NCBI RefSeq assembly: GCF_021018895.1
Contig: NC_079380.1
Coordinates: 2,079,001 to 2,143,000, forward strand
DNA length: 64,000 nucleotides
Source: Seriola aureovittata
Taxonomy: Eukaryota > Chordata > Actinopteri > Carangiformes > Carangidae
Direction of reading: 5' to 3'
Each line of letters starts with the position of its first letter. Position 1 is the first letter of the stretch. Made by a program: the position numbers and the translations under genes. The notes beneath the pieces are model-generated. The model saw only the letters and a list, made by a program, of their open reading frames with translations. It made no database searches and was not told where the DNA came from. Below, in pieces: positions 45,233 to 59,873 of this stretch.

Positions 45233-48200
45233 ATTTACACACAGAACAATAAATGGCCAAGTAATAAATAAAAATAATAAAAATAAGACAATAATAAACT
45301 AAAGGCTGGAAAGAAAATATAACAATAAAGTGATAAAGATAAAATAATAAAACCATAAAACAGACGACACATATGTATTAAAGTGAGTAAAACCAGAAAT
45401 ATAAGACAAGATATTAAAAATCTAATAAGAAGAAGACAAAATTGTAAAAAATAAAATGATAAAATGTTGTTGTTTTTTTGCATATTGTTCAGTAACAACA
45501 TGACTTCACCTGTAGCCTACCAGGAGGTCAGACAGTCTGAGGGAAGAGAGATGGTCTGTTATTGATGAGCTTATTAAAAGACACCAGTATGATAAAGTTA
45601 GGATCCTCAGAACACACAGCAGAAACCTGCAGCCGTGCACTCGTCACGCTCATGTCACAACCAGAGAGTTTGGCAGCTGAGAACGCACTAAAGCTTTTAT
45701 TTGTCCCGTGCTTTTGATTTATCTGTTTAATAAATGATAAAGGGTTTGATCCGACCCTGCACCTTCACCTGAATTACAACAGGTGTAATAATCATTATGT
45801 GCTGTCTTTTAAATTATAGTGGGGCTATAACATTTCAGACCTGCTTTTATCGTGACAGTGCATTTCCTAAGACTGTGTGGCATTACAGGAATACATCATT
45901 TTCCTCACCACATGATATTGCACATGATATAACAGAGATGTAGTAGCTGGGTTTGCATCATCAGAGCTGTGCACTGTAAACCAGTGTGATGGGACTGAGT
46001 GAGATCTACTGTTTCTTATTTTTAATGTACATTTATATCAGCAGCTTGTCAATGTTCAGTTCCATATATGTAAATGCCTCTGTGACTTAAGCTGTGTTCA
46101 TTATATTTTTACATAGACAGCCTTGGTTAATGCTGTAGTCAAACCTGTTGGTGGGGAGTGTGGTCCAGGAGTCTTTTTATTATCCTTTTTTCAATTTTTA
46201 TAGTTATATTTAGGGATAAAGCAATTAATTGAAATATAATCGAAATCACAATATGGCCAAATGCAATATCTTAATTAGAGGAGCTACAAAGGTTTGATAA
46301 AGGTAAAATGTGTCACAACTAACAGACCATAAATGAAGCACGGTGGTGCTACAGAGACGCCCTGACCTACAAATCATATTCTACGGATGTTAAGGAACAT
46401 GTTTTCCATCATCATCGTTTTCCATATTCTTTATTTTACTTAATTCAAATTACCAATCCCACTTAAATCATGACTCGTATCACAATATTAGTTCAGCCCT
46501 AATTAAATTGGCAAAAATGGTTCTTCATCAAGACCTTAATAGATTTTTTAAAACTTCCTCCCCACACATGTTTTAAACTCTAAAAATCTTCTGCTATGAT
46601 TCATATTTTGTTTAACATGGCTTTAACTCATAAACTTTGGGCTGAATCTCCTCTCACTTCCTGATTGAGGAAACATCAGAGAGACTCAGCCACATGTTTG
46701 AGCCTCAGTCAGACTCAGACTCAGATGAGGAGTCTGAGACCAGAACCAGAGACTAGCAGACGGATCAGAACGGTTTGCGTAGTTAGCATCTTTTATCTGT
46801 TTATGTTGTTTGTTAGCTTGTAACTGGCAGTGGCTGACACAATGTAAGTGGTTGTGCTAATGCTAACTCTCTCTCTCTCTGTACTGACAAGGTTTCAGGT
46901 TTATTAGTCCAAGCTGGCAGGATTGGTTCCTTAGGTTTGTGGCGTATGAAACCCTGGCTGTCTGAATCTGTGTTTATGAGTCATTGGTTCACTGCAGTTC
47001 AAGGTGGAAACGCTCAGTCATGGTGTTGATGATTATTTCTCTCATCATATGTCTATACTATATAAAAACATTGTATAAATGTTAACAAGGGGAAATAATT
47101 AATAATAATTAATACAAATAAAAAGTTAATCCGTAACTGTTGTGTCCAGAGGAAGATACCAGTCAATGCTGGATCTCATCACTGCAGGTGACCTAAGTTA
47201 ACCTCTGCCTCCATCAAAAGCAGTTTCCTAATGTAACTTCAGTTAAGTCATAAACCTGAAAGGAGAATCTGTGACCGCAGCCTGTTATCAGCCTCTCTGT
47301 GGTGGTTGTCAGTGTTCACTTCAGCTGTTGAGTCAGTGGTTTCACAAACAGGATCAAACTCCAGGTCAAAGAAGAAAAACACAGACAGAGTTTGTTCACT
47401 CAGTGACAGTGAGGATCAAACTCATCAGCTCATCAGGATCCTATCAGCTCAATACTTGACTTTGTTTTGTTCCTGTATATCTACTGTGGATGACGACATG
47501 GTGTTTGAGACTTTAATATGGAACTGAGCTCAGTTGTTCAGTTACCTGGAGACAGCGACTGTGTTCTCCTGTACTGACTGCCGGCGTGGAGCCACAGTTG
47601 TGCCGGCAAACATCCCAGCTGAGCTGTGGGCAGGTTGTCAGAGAGAAGAGACAGGCACAAGACAATATGTCTTCTCTTCATTATCATTGGCAACGTAAGG
47701 TCATTTACCCACAAAGTACATGAACTAACAGGACTACAGGAAGTGTAGTGTTCTCTGCTTCACTGAGACATGGCTGACATCTGACCTTTCACCCCTTCAT
47801 ACTCATACACCGATGGCAGCAAGCTGAGGATTGGACCATCAACTCGTGTCTGCAGTGTTTTTGAGCAGATGCATCAGCTACAGCCTCCGAGCCACTGTAG
47901 GTGCACTGCAGCCCCTTAATGCAGAAGCCTAGCTCCAGCTGTACCAGCACCCCGAGGTGTAAATGTAAGGGCAGGGCTGGAGCAGATGGAGTTGGGGAGG
48001 TGGTGACGGCAGACAACTAAAGATGTTATCTCGACTTCTTCAGCTCGTACTCAGTGTTGAACGGTTTTGAAGAACAGAACAGAAATGATGGTCACAGTAC
48101 CTGTGAGGTTTCAGTGTTAATTAGACTCACTGACAGTCTCAGGTGAAGGTCTCATGTGGGAGCAGCAGACTGATTCAGAGTTTCACTGATGAAGACATGA

Positions 48201-51200
48201 AGTCCCTGTTCTCCTCTCAGGAGCTGACAAGAACTATGTGTGTTTTCACCCATCACTTACTGTAACTGCAAGACTCTATATAACACTGTCTGCTTCAGTT
48301 CACTGCTATACAGGCTGGGTGTGTGTGTGTGTGTGTGTGTTGATGATTTATTGTCTTGTCTCTTCCAGGATGCAGATACATCAGTAAAGCAGCACCACAG
48401 ACCCAGGTGGACTTTGACTATGATGGACCCTCCATGAAAACTTCAGTTCCTGGGCCACGATCACATGTAAGACACACACACACACACATAAAACTTGTCC
48501 TCACAGCGATAGAAAAACAAGAACACACAAACACAAAGATGATTGATAATACAAACATGTTTTCACTGAGCATCAATAACAATATTTATTTCAATCTGTA
48601 GGAGCTGACAAAACAACTGGGAGAAATCCAGGTGAGCTGACGCGCGTGTGTGCATGTGCATATGTGTGTGTGTGAGAGAGAGAGAGAGTGTACGTGTGTA
48701 GCGTGTCTATACTGATTTTTTTTTAACGTGTTGCCGGTAGACAACTTTGCCTTTCTGTTGTTTCCTCCTGGTGTGTCACATGGTTAAAACCCAGAACCTA
48801 CTGACCAATATTGTGTGAAAAGGCTTTTATACAGTTGCACTATCGCTGCCTGTAGTGTGCCCATCAGGTTTGGTTGGAGGGTTTGAATAAGCAGGTCGAG
48901 GCTGATTAAAAAAGAGTCGTACACTACAGAAGAGATAGTCATGGCAACCTCCCAGGGTTACAGCAACGTCAGAGCATCGCAACCAAAAAGGGGCGAAAAT
49001 TAGCATGTCCACCTGGGTGTCATGTTTCATCGCTGCTGGTCAGAGCTGGAGCTGATAAATACTGAGACTCCTGCAGAGTCATTTGACCTGGGACTGAAGA
49101 TTGTACCTGTTCACACTGGAGACAGAAGACATGTTAGTGGCTTTTTTGTCGAGTGTATAATGTATAACAAAGTGTGTGTGTGTGTGTGTGTGTGTGTGGC
49201 CAGATGGGATCGCCAATTATATTAACTCAGTGAACTAGTTAAATAAACCCTGCAGCGTTAATGCTGTTCCACATACAGTAGCTCTGTCCACTGCAATGGA
49301 ATCTGCAATAGGCTTGTCTCTTCACAACTGGTGTGTGTGTGCGTGTGTGTGTGTGTGTGTGTACACTGACATGCAAATGTTTGTAAAACCATTTCTCACA
49401 AATATTTTTGCATGTAACATCTGCATGTGTTCCTATGAGGTTTTCCACTTACGTATGACACAGGGTTTAATCTCTCCTCAGCTGAGGCGGTTACTTAGGG
49501 GGGAGTTGCACAGAAAAGTTTCCTTAGTTAAGGAAACAGGTTGAGGAATTTACAGCAGTGAAAGAGATTTTACAGCAATAAAATTCTGCTGTTTGGAGAC
49601 TGTTGATTTGCTTCCATTAGCACTTGATACTTGTTATCACTTTTGGGAAGCGGGTAACATTTAAGAAGCCGCTATCTCATCCTCCTGTTGTTTGGATGGG
49701 ACTTCACCATGGTGAACTTTCCTGGTATCTCAGGTGTTTTGTGCAGCAGTTTAACTGACTTTAAGTGACTCCGTTCAGACTAAGATACGGAGAAAACCGG
49801 CCCCAGGTCCATAAACAACACTGGGTTGTGTCATTAACAATTAAACAATAATTTGATTGATAATTAATGTGACTTCGTGGCAGACACCACACGCTCTTTC
49901 ACAGCATAATCAGACACAAGGAGGATCAGTAATGATACAGACCATCCACAGAAATAAAGCTTAACTCCACTGAATTCATCAGAACTCATGGTCTTTGAAA
50001 TGACGGTTTCTCAGTTTGGAGTTGTTAGAGTTTTTTGTTTTTGTTGTATGTTGGAGGAGGTTTGAGGTTTTATTATGTTTTAGTTTTAGAGCTGTTGTGA
50101 TACAGATACCAGTATCAGAAATGCCTCAGGTACTAAGATCCTGGATCAGGTATCAGCGACTGCTACTTCAGTCTATGTACTGATCTGATAGCATGTAATT
50201 TATACTTTATATACTTCTATATACTTCTTCTTCTCTGCTTTAAAACAGTAGTCTACACAGGAAGTTGCGCTGTACAGCCACCGGCAGCTACCGTTTTTGA
50301 GCAGCGAAGAAGAATTGATTTCCTGTAAATAGTGTTAATGTTAGCAAATCAGCATTTGTCAACATGCTACACTGGAGAGTCCCGCAGGTAAAAAGGCCAC
50401 GTGTACAGTATGAAGGCTTTAAACTGGAGGGGTGGCACCAGTGCAGGAACGGTTATTTATTCCTAGATTTATTTTTTATGACTGACAATCAAATTAGATA
50501 ATAAAAGAACTATTCTATAACATGTATGTATCTGTTCATGTTTTACAAGGGTTTAACGTGAGCCTTACAACAATGACAGCAATCACATACATACAGGCTC
50601 AGTAATATACAGCTGTTGTTATTATAAAAATTGAATGCAGTGGTATTGCACCAGTACTCTGTATCAGCTGATACACAAGTCCAGGTATCAGGAGGAGAAA
50701 ACAGTATGTGAACATCTCTAGTTTTAGTCCTTGATGATTGTACCTGCTGCTGTTACTCTGGACTTTTAATCCTCACATACATTTGAATTCAGATAAATGA
50801 GGTGATCAGTACTCGACAGTCCTGCTGCTCCCAGCAGAGCCGGAGACTCGGTGTCTGTTTCTACATGTGTTGACCGGACAACTCTTAGTTTGACTGTGAC
50901 AGACTGTGTGTTTCTTTGAGCAAGGCTATGCCAACATAGAAGCAGATATTAAAATGATAATAACCTTTGTCACGTGGCAGCTGTGATTGTTATGTGTGTA
51001 ATTCCACTGTCTGCTGTTTGATCTTAAACCTCGTCTCTTCCCAGAACGTTGGAGCCATCAACTTCTTCTGTAACTATGAGGAGAGCCGGGGGAACTACCT
51101 GGTGGATGTGGATGGCAACCGCATGCTGGATGTCTACACCCAGATCTCCTCCATCCCTATTGGTTAGTGCCTAACATCCACACACAGCTACCTGTGCTGT

Positions 51201-54200
51201 AGGAGTGTGTAGTGTGTTTACAACCCCACGTTTTATATTCAGTATGTTCAGTGTTGACACATGGGTGGTTGTTTATTTCACCGGTGAACGACCACCTCAA
51301 AGACGTCTGTGCACTGTTTTCCTGTCTTTGACGTTCTTGTCATGTTAAATATATTTTAACAAACTGGGCCCACTCATTGACATCGTTCCTTTCATTCATG
51401 ACATCTTCTTTGCACTTTCTCAATCAATGCCAGTCTGATCATTGAGTTTGGATTTTGTCAGATGTATTTGGTTTAGTTAGAGGATCGATGCTGCTCTGTC
51501 TGGATGGTCAATATGAAGCAGCACCTCTAAAGCAGCGGTCCCCAACCCCCAACCCCCGATGGATCGTTTGGTACCGGGCCGCACAGAAAGAATAAATAAC
51601 TTACATTATTACCGTTTTATTTATTTTCCAAGTCTGAACAATGTTTTATTTTGAAAAATGACCGAATTCTCTCCGGTACATCCGTCTATGACTCACGTGA
51701 CTCACTCTTGACACATGTCAAGATGCTTGTCTCGGTCACGTGATACATTAACGCTAATATTAAACCCACAAGCTAGCGAAATGAGTAAAAAAGAGACGTC
51801 TTTGGAAAGTTTCTTTGCAAAGGGGAAAAGGCCCAGTGAGGAGACAGAAGAAGAGCCTAAGACCACTTAGAAAAAGAAAGCTGCATTTAACAGACAGTAC
51901 CAGGAGACCTACTTAAAATATGGATTTATCGCGACAGGTGATTCCCACGCACCAAGCGTTACCATAGCGACCAGAGAGCGTTAGGGGGCTGAGAGGATGT
52001 TACTCTTATTATGTTGTTGGCGCATGTCAGTAGGACGCTGCTAATAAAGTTACATACAAGTACACAGTGGATTCACGTTTATTATTATATTTACAAAATA
52101 CCACAGTTTTTGTGTTGGTCTTATCATTTTATTTTGTTGTATTTATCCGCCACACCTTAAAGGCCGGTCCGTGAAAATATTGTCTGACATTAAACCGGTC
52201 TGTGGAAAAAAGGTTGGGGACCGCTGCTCTAAAGCTCAGTGACTGAGTGTGAAACATCCAGGCAGCAGCAGAAAACAGCTGTTTTCTGGTTATAGTGCTC
52301 TCCGCAGGTCTGTGTCTGCACTCAGACAAAGATCATCTATTAAGTGAAGAGGCTCAACTCTCTAAAATAATGGTGGAGTGAGTTCTGTGGTTCCAACAGT
52401 ACCGCCACAGTGATACGTCTTCTCTCTAGTGGATCTCATCAGCAGATCAGCTCATTGATTGTGAACCAGGACCTGGAGGATCTGGATCAAGTAGCTCGTG
52501 AAAAATAAACTGGACACTACAGCTGTGATTTCATTGTCGGATACAGATTTAAATATGAATATCAGATCAGACTTGGTACTGACAGAAAAAAAGACAGGGG
52601 TGGGAAGGGGTGGGGGATGGATCTGTCACATGAGTCTGTACTGGCAGTACAGAGTCTAACCTTTCTGGGGGAGAACAGTTTGATGGTCTTGTGGTTCTGG
52701 CCCGGATGCTGGTGATGGCAGTGATGTGAAGAGTGGGAGGAGTCTGTGATGGTGTTGAAGGCAGTGGGAGGAGTCTGTGGTGTGTTCAAGGCAGTGGTGT
52801 GAACAGTGGGAGGAGTCTGTGATGGTGTTGCTGGTGCAGGTTTTGTGAGTGTCCTGAAAGGATGGTGTGTGTGTGTGTGTGTGTGGGGGGGGCAATGACC
52901 TTCGCTCCTGTTCCCATCGCCCCCTGCAGGGCCACACGGCCAGAGGAGCCAAACTAAGCAGTAATGCAGCTCTTCAGGATTCTTTGTATAGAGCCTGTAT
53001 GTGGTGAGAGTTGGGGGAGGGGGCTGAGACGCTGTTGAGCTTTCTTGGCTGTGGAGGTGGAGCTGAATTACGTGCCATATGAACCCTCAGATATGTGGTG
53101 CTATGATCCATCTGTGCTGCAGAGTCACTGATCAGTTTGTTCCATCTGAAGTCAGTGATCATCTTTTCCTTTTTCAACGTTCAGAGACGTTCAGATCATC
53201 CTCCTCTCATCTCTGAACGCAGCCCACAGACGTGATGGTGTTTGCAGAGCTGAGTTCAGCAGACCAGTCATGGGTCATCAGGGTGGAGAGCACTGCACCC
53301 TGGGGGCCGTGGTTCTGATGGTGTTGGTCAGAATCAGAATCACGGATGCTCTGGAGTCTCCTCAGTGCTGGACAGAAGTCATGATTTTATTTTACACACT
53401 TTAATAAGTGCAGATGGTCTGAAAGAAAACCCAGCATGCACTGGTTTAACACCGACACCACATGGACAAACCAGTCAGACCACGATCTACCAGTACTCTA
53501 TGGACCTCTACCACAGACAGCAGGGTTATGTGACTGACAGAGGCAGCTGCAGGTTGGTTAGCCTCACTAGCTCTGCAGCTAATATTACAGTCAGAAGGTA
53601 ATTAGAGCCGGTGGAGACGCTAGCCTGGTTACATCTGCTGTTGTAGAGTCTTGACATGTTTGTACTGTGCAGAGGAGAGTTAGCATGCTGCTACCCTTCC
53701 ATTAAGATCTGGATCATGCTCTGTGCCCTCAGAGTAAATCATGCATCAGCATATTTTACAGACTCTAACACTGTCCAGCAGAAAAGAGAACTCCTACAGC
53801 TTCCTGTGTCTGTCCTGCCAAATAAGATCTTTCACAATAAAATAACTCAAGGTTTGGAAAATGCTCTAATTCTTATTTATAGTAGACATCCAGTCACTCT
53901 GTGGTGCAGAGACAAACCATGTGTGGTGAATATTATTTAATAAGTCAGTGGTCTCAGCTCCAGGCCTCGGGCCTCTCTGACAGAGGGTTCGTTGTAGCCA
54001 GGAACTCACACACTTCATTAATTCAGTAGTTAAAAGCCCTGAAAACTGTTCAGTCACAACACTTCACTTCTCAGAAAGATAGTAGATCCATTTCAGACCT
54101 CAGCAGGTCCAGCATTTCATTCCGTGTAATTCAGTTTACTCAGCTTTAATGGTTCCTGTCGAGGCTCAGTTTCTTGTCTGGTTTTTCTACAACAACAAGG

Positions 54201-55022
54201 ATTTCAAGGATTTCTGAAACATCTCATTTGACAACTGATGCTCTTTAATGTTGGTAAATCAGAAAGTCCTGTGAAGTGCACGTGTCACATCTCCTCTGTG
54301 TGTTTGTGTGAAACGTTGCTTTGGTGCATTCACATAAAGGAAGAAGGAGAAGTGCAGCACATGCAGCTTCCTCAGACTCAAACAAAGCTCAAAACACTTC
54401 CTGGATCTGACCCTGACCTCATGACTGGGACCAGCATGTTTCAGATCATGTAGAGATGATATGAAAGAGGGAACATCAGCCCCTTTCACACAGAGATCTG
54501 TTACACTGCTGTTAAGAAGACGCCTCACTATCCTGCCTGTGCGTGTTGGCGTTCAGGAATCAGAGGTGTGACGCGTCTGTCCCACCATGATGGCTCTGTG
54601 GAAACCTCCACCGCTGACTTTTGTTCGTACCGTTCATACAGAAGAGAGAGGAGGCAGTGTTGCCTCTGAGTTGACAGCACTCATAAGGTCCATAAATGTC
54701 AGAAACGTGAAGTACTTGCAGGGTAAACAGCTGCAAAGGAAATGATGCTGGTAGAAATGGGGCTGAAGAGGTGAATGTGAATATGTGGCTCTCAGTGACT
54801 GAGGCAACGAAAGGCCTGTTGTGATTTCTGTATTTCTCACAATATCCTGACTGCTGCATACTTGACCCACATCCAATCTATCATCCTTATCCTTAACATC
54901 ATTATGTCTGTGTACATTTTTGTCAAAGTGGAAACATTTCAAAGATTTCACAACAAAAAAAAAAAGAGAGAGTAGGAGGAGAGGCCCAACATTCCTGCCT
55001 TGAACAGATTGTATAAAAGAGG

Positions 55023-55078
<56 letters not shown>

Positions 55079-55193
55079 ACTGTGGTGGAGGTCTCCAGGG
55101 TTTGTGGACTAGAGCTTTGCCCTGCAGCATTCAAATGACATGGAAAACAGAAGGAGTAAAAAGCCCTCACTTCCTGTTCTCTCTCTCTGGTGA

Positions 55194-55229
<36 letters not shown>

Positions 55230-57939
55230 CTGTGTGTGTGCGTGCATGCGTGCGTGTGTGTTCATTTCCGTAAACTAATGACAAAGAGAAAGCTGTAGAA
55301 AAGAAAAACTCATCACCAGAGGAGCTGGAGTTAAAGGATCAGTCCCATGTTTTATCAGGCATGATTTTAGATTTTAGTTTTTAAGGGTCAGCCAAGGAAA
55401 ACTCTTCTGAGGCACTGAACTTTATTTGACACGTGGATGAAAGGCTGTGTGCTACATTACTGGCTTTCACCTCACTGGTTATTTTTATTTTTGGACATGT
55501 CTTGGTATGAAATAGAGCAGAGTCAGCAGATTGCACAACGAGTGTGTTAAAATCTGTGTGAAACCATGTTTCTCAGTGTCACACATGTAGTGGTGAACGT
55601 GCTGTCATTCCTCATGTTGGATTATTTACCTGTTCATCAATCTTAATACCCAACCGTTCAGGTTCAGGTTCGGGTTTGGGTTCGGGTTCAGGTTCGAGAG
55701 AGATCTCAGTGTTGGAATTAAGAACATGTAGGAACAGACAAGTGGCAGCTGCACTGCTCCTCACTGCCCTCTGCTGGCTGGAAGAGGAACAGCACTGCTC
55801 TTTATGTAAGACGGCCGCATCAGTTTAGGTAAGACTCAAGATTCAAAGCTTTATTGTGCTCAGAAGACACTGAGGGTCCACAGACCACCCACAGCCACAG
55901 ACTCATTCAGGTCTTATACTTCAGTACCCTGACCTACGGCACTAAACAGATGGAAGTGTCCTACTCAATAATAGTATTTACCCAGACAACCACAGTTTCA
56001 GATCCTGACATTGTGAATATGACAGTGAATCAGATATAAAGAAATAAAGTGAAAACAACAGCTTGAGCTATTAAAGACTCAGCAATCTCCAGAGCCTCTA
56101 ACTGTTCTGTCACAGCTCAGAGAGAAAACAAAGACCCTCTGAATTTACCTGAACTGCGCTTGATCATAGTCCAGGTACCAGAGGAGCTGAGTCTCTCTGG
56201 TCTATTTTAGCTCTTAAACAGACATGAACGCTGCCATAATCACACTGCTGCTGAAATCAGGATCCACAATCCTCACCGTCCTCACTGTCCTCACCATCAT
56301 CACCATCATCACCATCATCACCTTCCTCACCATCCTCACTGTCCTCACTGTCCTCACCATCATCACCATCCTCACCATCCTCACAGTCCTCACCGTCCAC
56401 CAGCCTCTTATTATTTTTACCTAACTGTGATTTTACTGTCTGAATATGTTTATTTACTTTTATAGAAAATCACTTTGTGTTGCAGAAAAACATCATCATC
56501 ATCATTATTATTATAACATGTCTATAGCTTGTTTTATGAAGCCAGTTTTCGTCACGACTGATGCTTGTTCAGCTTTTGCCCCAGTTTAAAGACCTTGATA
56601 TCTAAACCCTACTTTAGTTCAGGTTCCATAAATGAGGAACCTCCTTAGTTCTCATAGGATATTTAATATGATGACTGTAGTGTTCATGATGTGGCTCACA
56701 GTTTAAAATATGTTTCCATCCTCCTTCCTCAGGCTACAACCACCCTGCTCTCCTCAAGCTGATGTCCAACCCCAACAATCTGGTAGGTCATCATCACTTA
56801 TGTCATCAGCTACAGTGACAGTCTGCGTGGTTCTGCCTGGTTCTGCCTGGTTCTGCGTGACATGGCCTATACTAGTCCAGTAACACGTTCACAGCAGAGT
56901 GTAGAATGTGTTTGACCATCATGAAACCTTGCTGCTTCATCTAACCTATGAAGGGACACTCTGTAATGTAAACATAATGAAATCCTTAGCCCCCACGCTC
57001 CTGTTGTTTGTGTTGCTATGCAACATCTAGCCGAAGAGGCAGAGCTCAGCAGGAGTTTTATAACGTCACTGTTCACTGTGTCGGTCAGAAGAGCAGAGAG
57101 CAGCGATGGAAAATGGAGCTGAGCAGTTGGACGTGGATTTTAAAAGTCTTCATTTTCCCAGAATTCATTGTACCACAGCCTGGCTTCAGATAGTCATGAA
57201 TTTAACTGCTTTTTGCAACGGATGAATTTAGACGTCTATATCTAAGACACAGTGAAAGTCTGTCTTTGTGGAACCAGCCCCGGGAGTGGCAGCAGTGTAA
57301 GTCACACACATGGGAGAGCAGTGAAGAACAGGGACGTAGATATTCAGGTTCTCAGCCCCTAGAATGTGAATGATCTGCAGTAAGCACATGGTTCTCACTG
57401 ATGTGCTTATACATGCTGTATGTTCTATACAGGAGAGTAGAGCACTGTCCTGAGGAGACACTGACGTGGTCCGCAGGAAACAAACTGTTTACCTGAGACA
57501 TCTTTTAACAGCTTCAGTTGTCTTCTCTGTTTCATGTAAATCACAGTCATGCTTTTGCTTTACTTGAAGTTGATTGTGTTGTAGTGTTAGGGTTACTTTG
57601 AGGGAACTTCTTAAAATTTGGCACAAAAATTCATTAGGACTCAAAGATGAACTGATTAGAATTGAAATGGTTAAAGGTCAAAGGTCACTGTGACCTCATA
57701 TAACTCATATTTACTCAAATGTCTATAGGGATAAAATTAATTTTTTAAATCCAAAAGGCCAATGGTCAACTTCACTGTGACATCATAATGTTCTGCAAAA
57801 ACATCTCTAGCTATTATTCAACACTGTAACTCAGGAAGGAGAGACTGTGGCCGTATGACTGACTGGTGGAGGAAACAACCACGTGGAGGTGATTCTAGTT
57901 TTTAATGAAAGTTTTACTTGTGCTCTGTTGACCGAGTTG

Positions 57940-58005
<66 letters not shown>

Positions 58006-58140
58006 TGTGTGTGTATTCATGAATTCATTTGTGTGTATTTGTGTGTCTTCCTCTCAGAGCACATTTGTGAACAGACCTGCTCTGGGAATCCTGCCACCTG
58101 AGAACTTTCCAGACAAGCTCACTGAAAGTCTTCTCTCGGT

Positions 58141-58199
<59 letters not shown>

Positions 58200-59328
58200 G
58201 AGAGTTGAGATGATGGAGTTAACTCTGTTATTGATCTGATTGTTGGGTACTACACTCCCCCTCCTCCTCCCTCCTCTCAGGTGGCCCCCAGCGGGATGAC
58301 TCGTGTTCAGACCATGGCCTGTGGCTCCTGCTCCAATGAGAACGCCTACAAAGCCATGTTCATCTGGTACAGGGTGAGTGTTACCTAGTTAACAGGTACA
58401 GGGTGAGTGTTACCTAGTTAACAGGGTGAGTAAGTAACTGAGAGATCAACAAGAAGCAGCAACAGAACATCTCAGACAAACTCTACATCTGTTAAAAGAT
58501 GAGCTCACGTAACATCGTCAGGAGCTGAGGACGAAGACGTGACGTCGACCTGACTCTCCGTCGGCCATCTTTAGGAACAGTAACGTTCAGCTCCAGGATT
58601 CATATGGACAGTCAACAGTTCCATCTTCACTACAAAAACTGAACAGTGTTTTAGTGAACCAGGGAACCTGCTAATGCTATTGCTAATGCTAATGCTAGCG
58701 AGAAGAGGGACAGTGACTCCACTGACCTAACCAAAGCCACACCTGTAACCGTGGTAACCGTACACTACAAAGATGGCTGCAGCTACTGCCTCAAAATGAA
58801 AGATGAAAGACAAACGTTAGTTACTATATATATCCATATTTCATTGATCTAAACGATACTCTGATGTCTGAAAAATAATTACATTTTAATAATTACATTT
58901 TAATCTGGTCAAAAAATAAATCAGGTTCTAAAATGAACCTGCAGGTCCAGCTCCAACAAGACTAAACAACATTTCCCTTAATGCAGCTGGAGCACCAACA
59001 CACAACATACATAAGAGAATGTTCAGCTGACAACCTGAGCTTCTTATCCTTTATGTCCTAACTGGTACCTGTTACATAGAGTATGGACTTATTTTATAGA
59101 TGTGTTCATCGTTGTGCTTGTGTGAATTGTGGATGTGAATGAAGCGTCCTCTTTGTGAGTCCTCACTGTGTGTTTGTCTTTTTGTGTAGAACAAGGAGCG
59201 AGGACACAACACACCGTCTGAGGAGGATGTCAGCAGCTGCATGATCAACCAGGTGAGGGAGACAAATCTCACTACACAGCACAGCATTCTGGGATGTGCC
59301 TGACATCATACTGAATATTTTCATCTTC

Positions 59329-59363
<35 letters not shown>

Positions 59364-59826
59364 TCTCCCTCTCAGGCTCCAGGTTGTCCAGACCTCAGTA
59401 TTTTATCTTTCATGGGAGGTTTCCATGGAAGAACACTGGGTATGTTCAACATAAACCACTACCTGTTCTAGATTATAAATATAACATGAGCACAGCAGCT
59501 CTTTCCATAACAGTCCTGTTGAACTGAGCCCGAGTGAAGCTGTTTCATGACAGAGGCTCATGTTTGCAAACTGTTCACCGGCTGAGGCTCGGGCTCCCGG
59601 GCTGAGCTGCTGGGTGCACTGGCTGTGGAGAGAGAGATTGAGCTGTCCACTTGTGATCAGATCACCCGAGACAGATGTTAATACCAGGTGTGCACAGGTG
59701 TGAACAGGGCCTCAGTCCTGACACACACACTCACAAAGCTCCTGAGTCTCACACTTTGATGAGTTAAAGCCTGATTCGTTCACATGAAGCAGCAGCATGG
59801 AGTCTCCACTGCTTCTGCTGCATCTC

Positions 59827-59873
<47 letters not shown>

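Noticed and set aside
54634..55284. 216-residue minus-strand open frame
   Set aside because: Much of it is translated CA/GT microsatellite (His-Thr repeats) and the rest resembles no protein family. It is kept open by the repeats.
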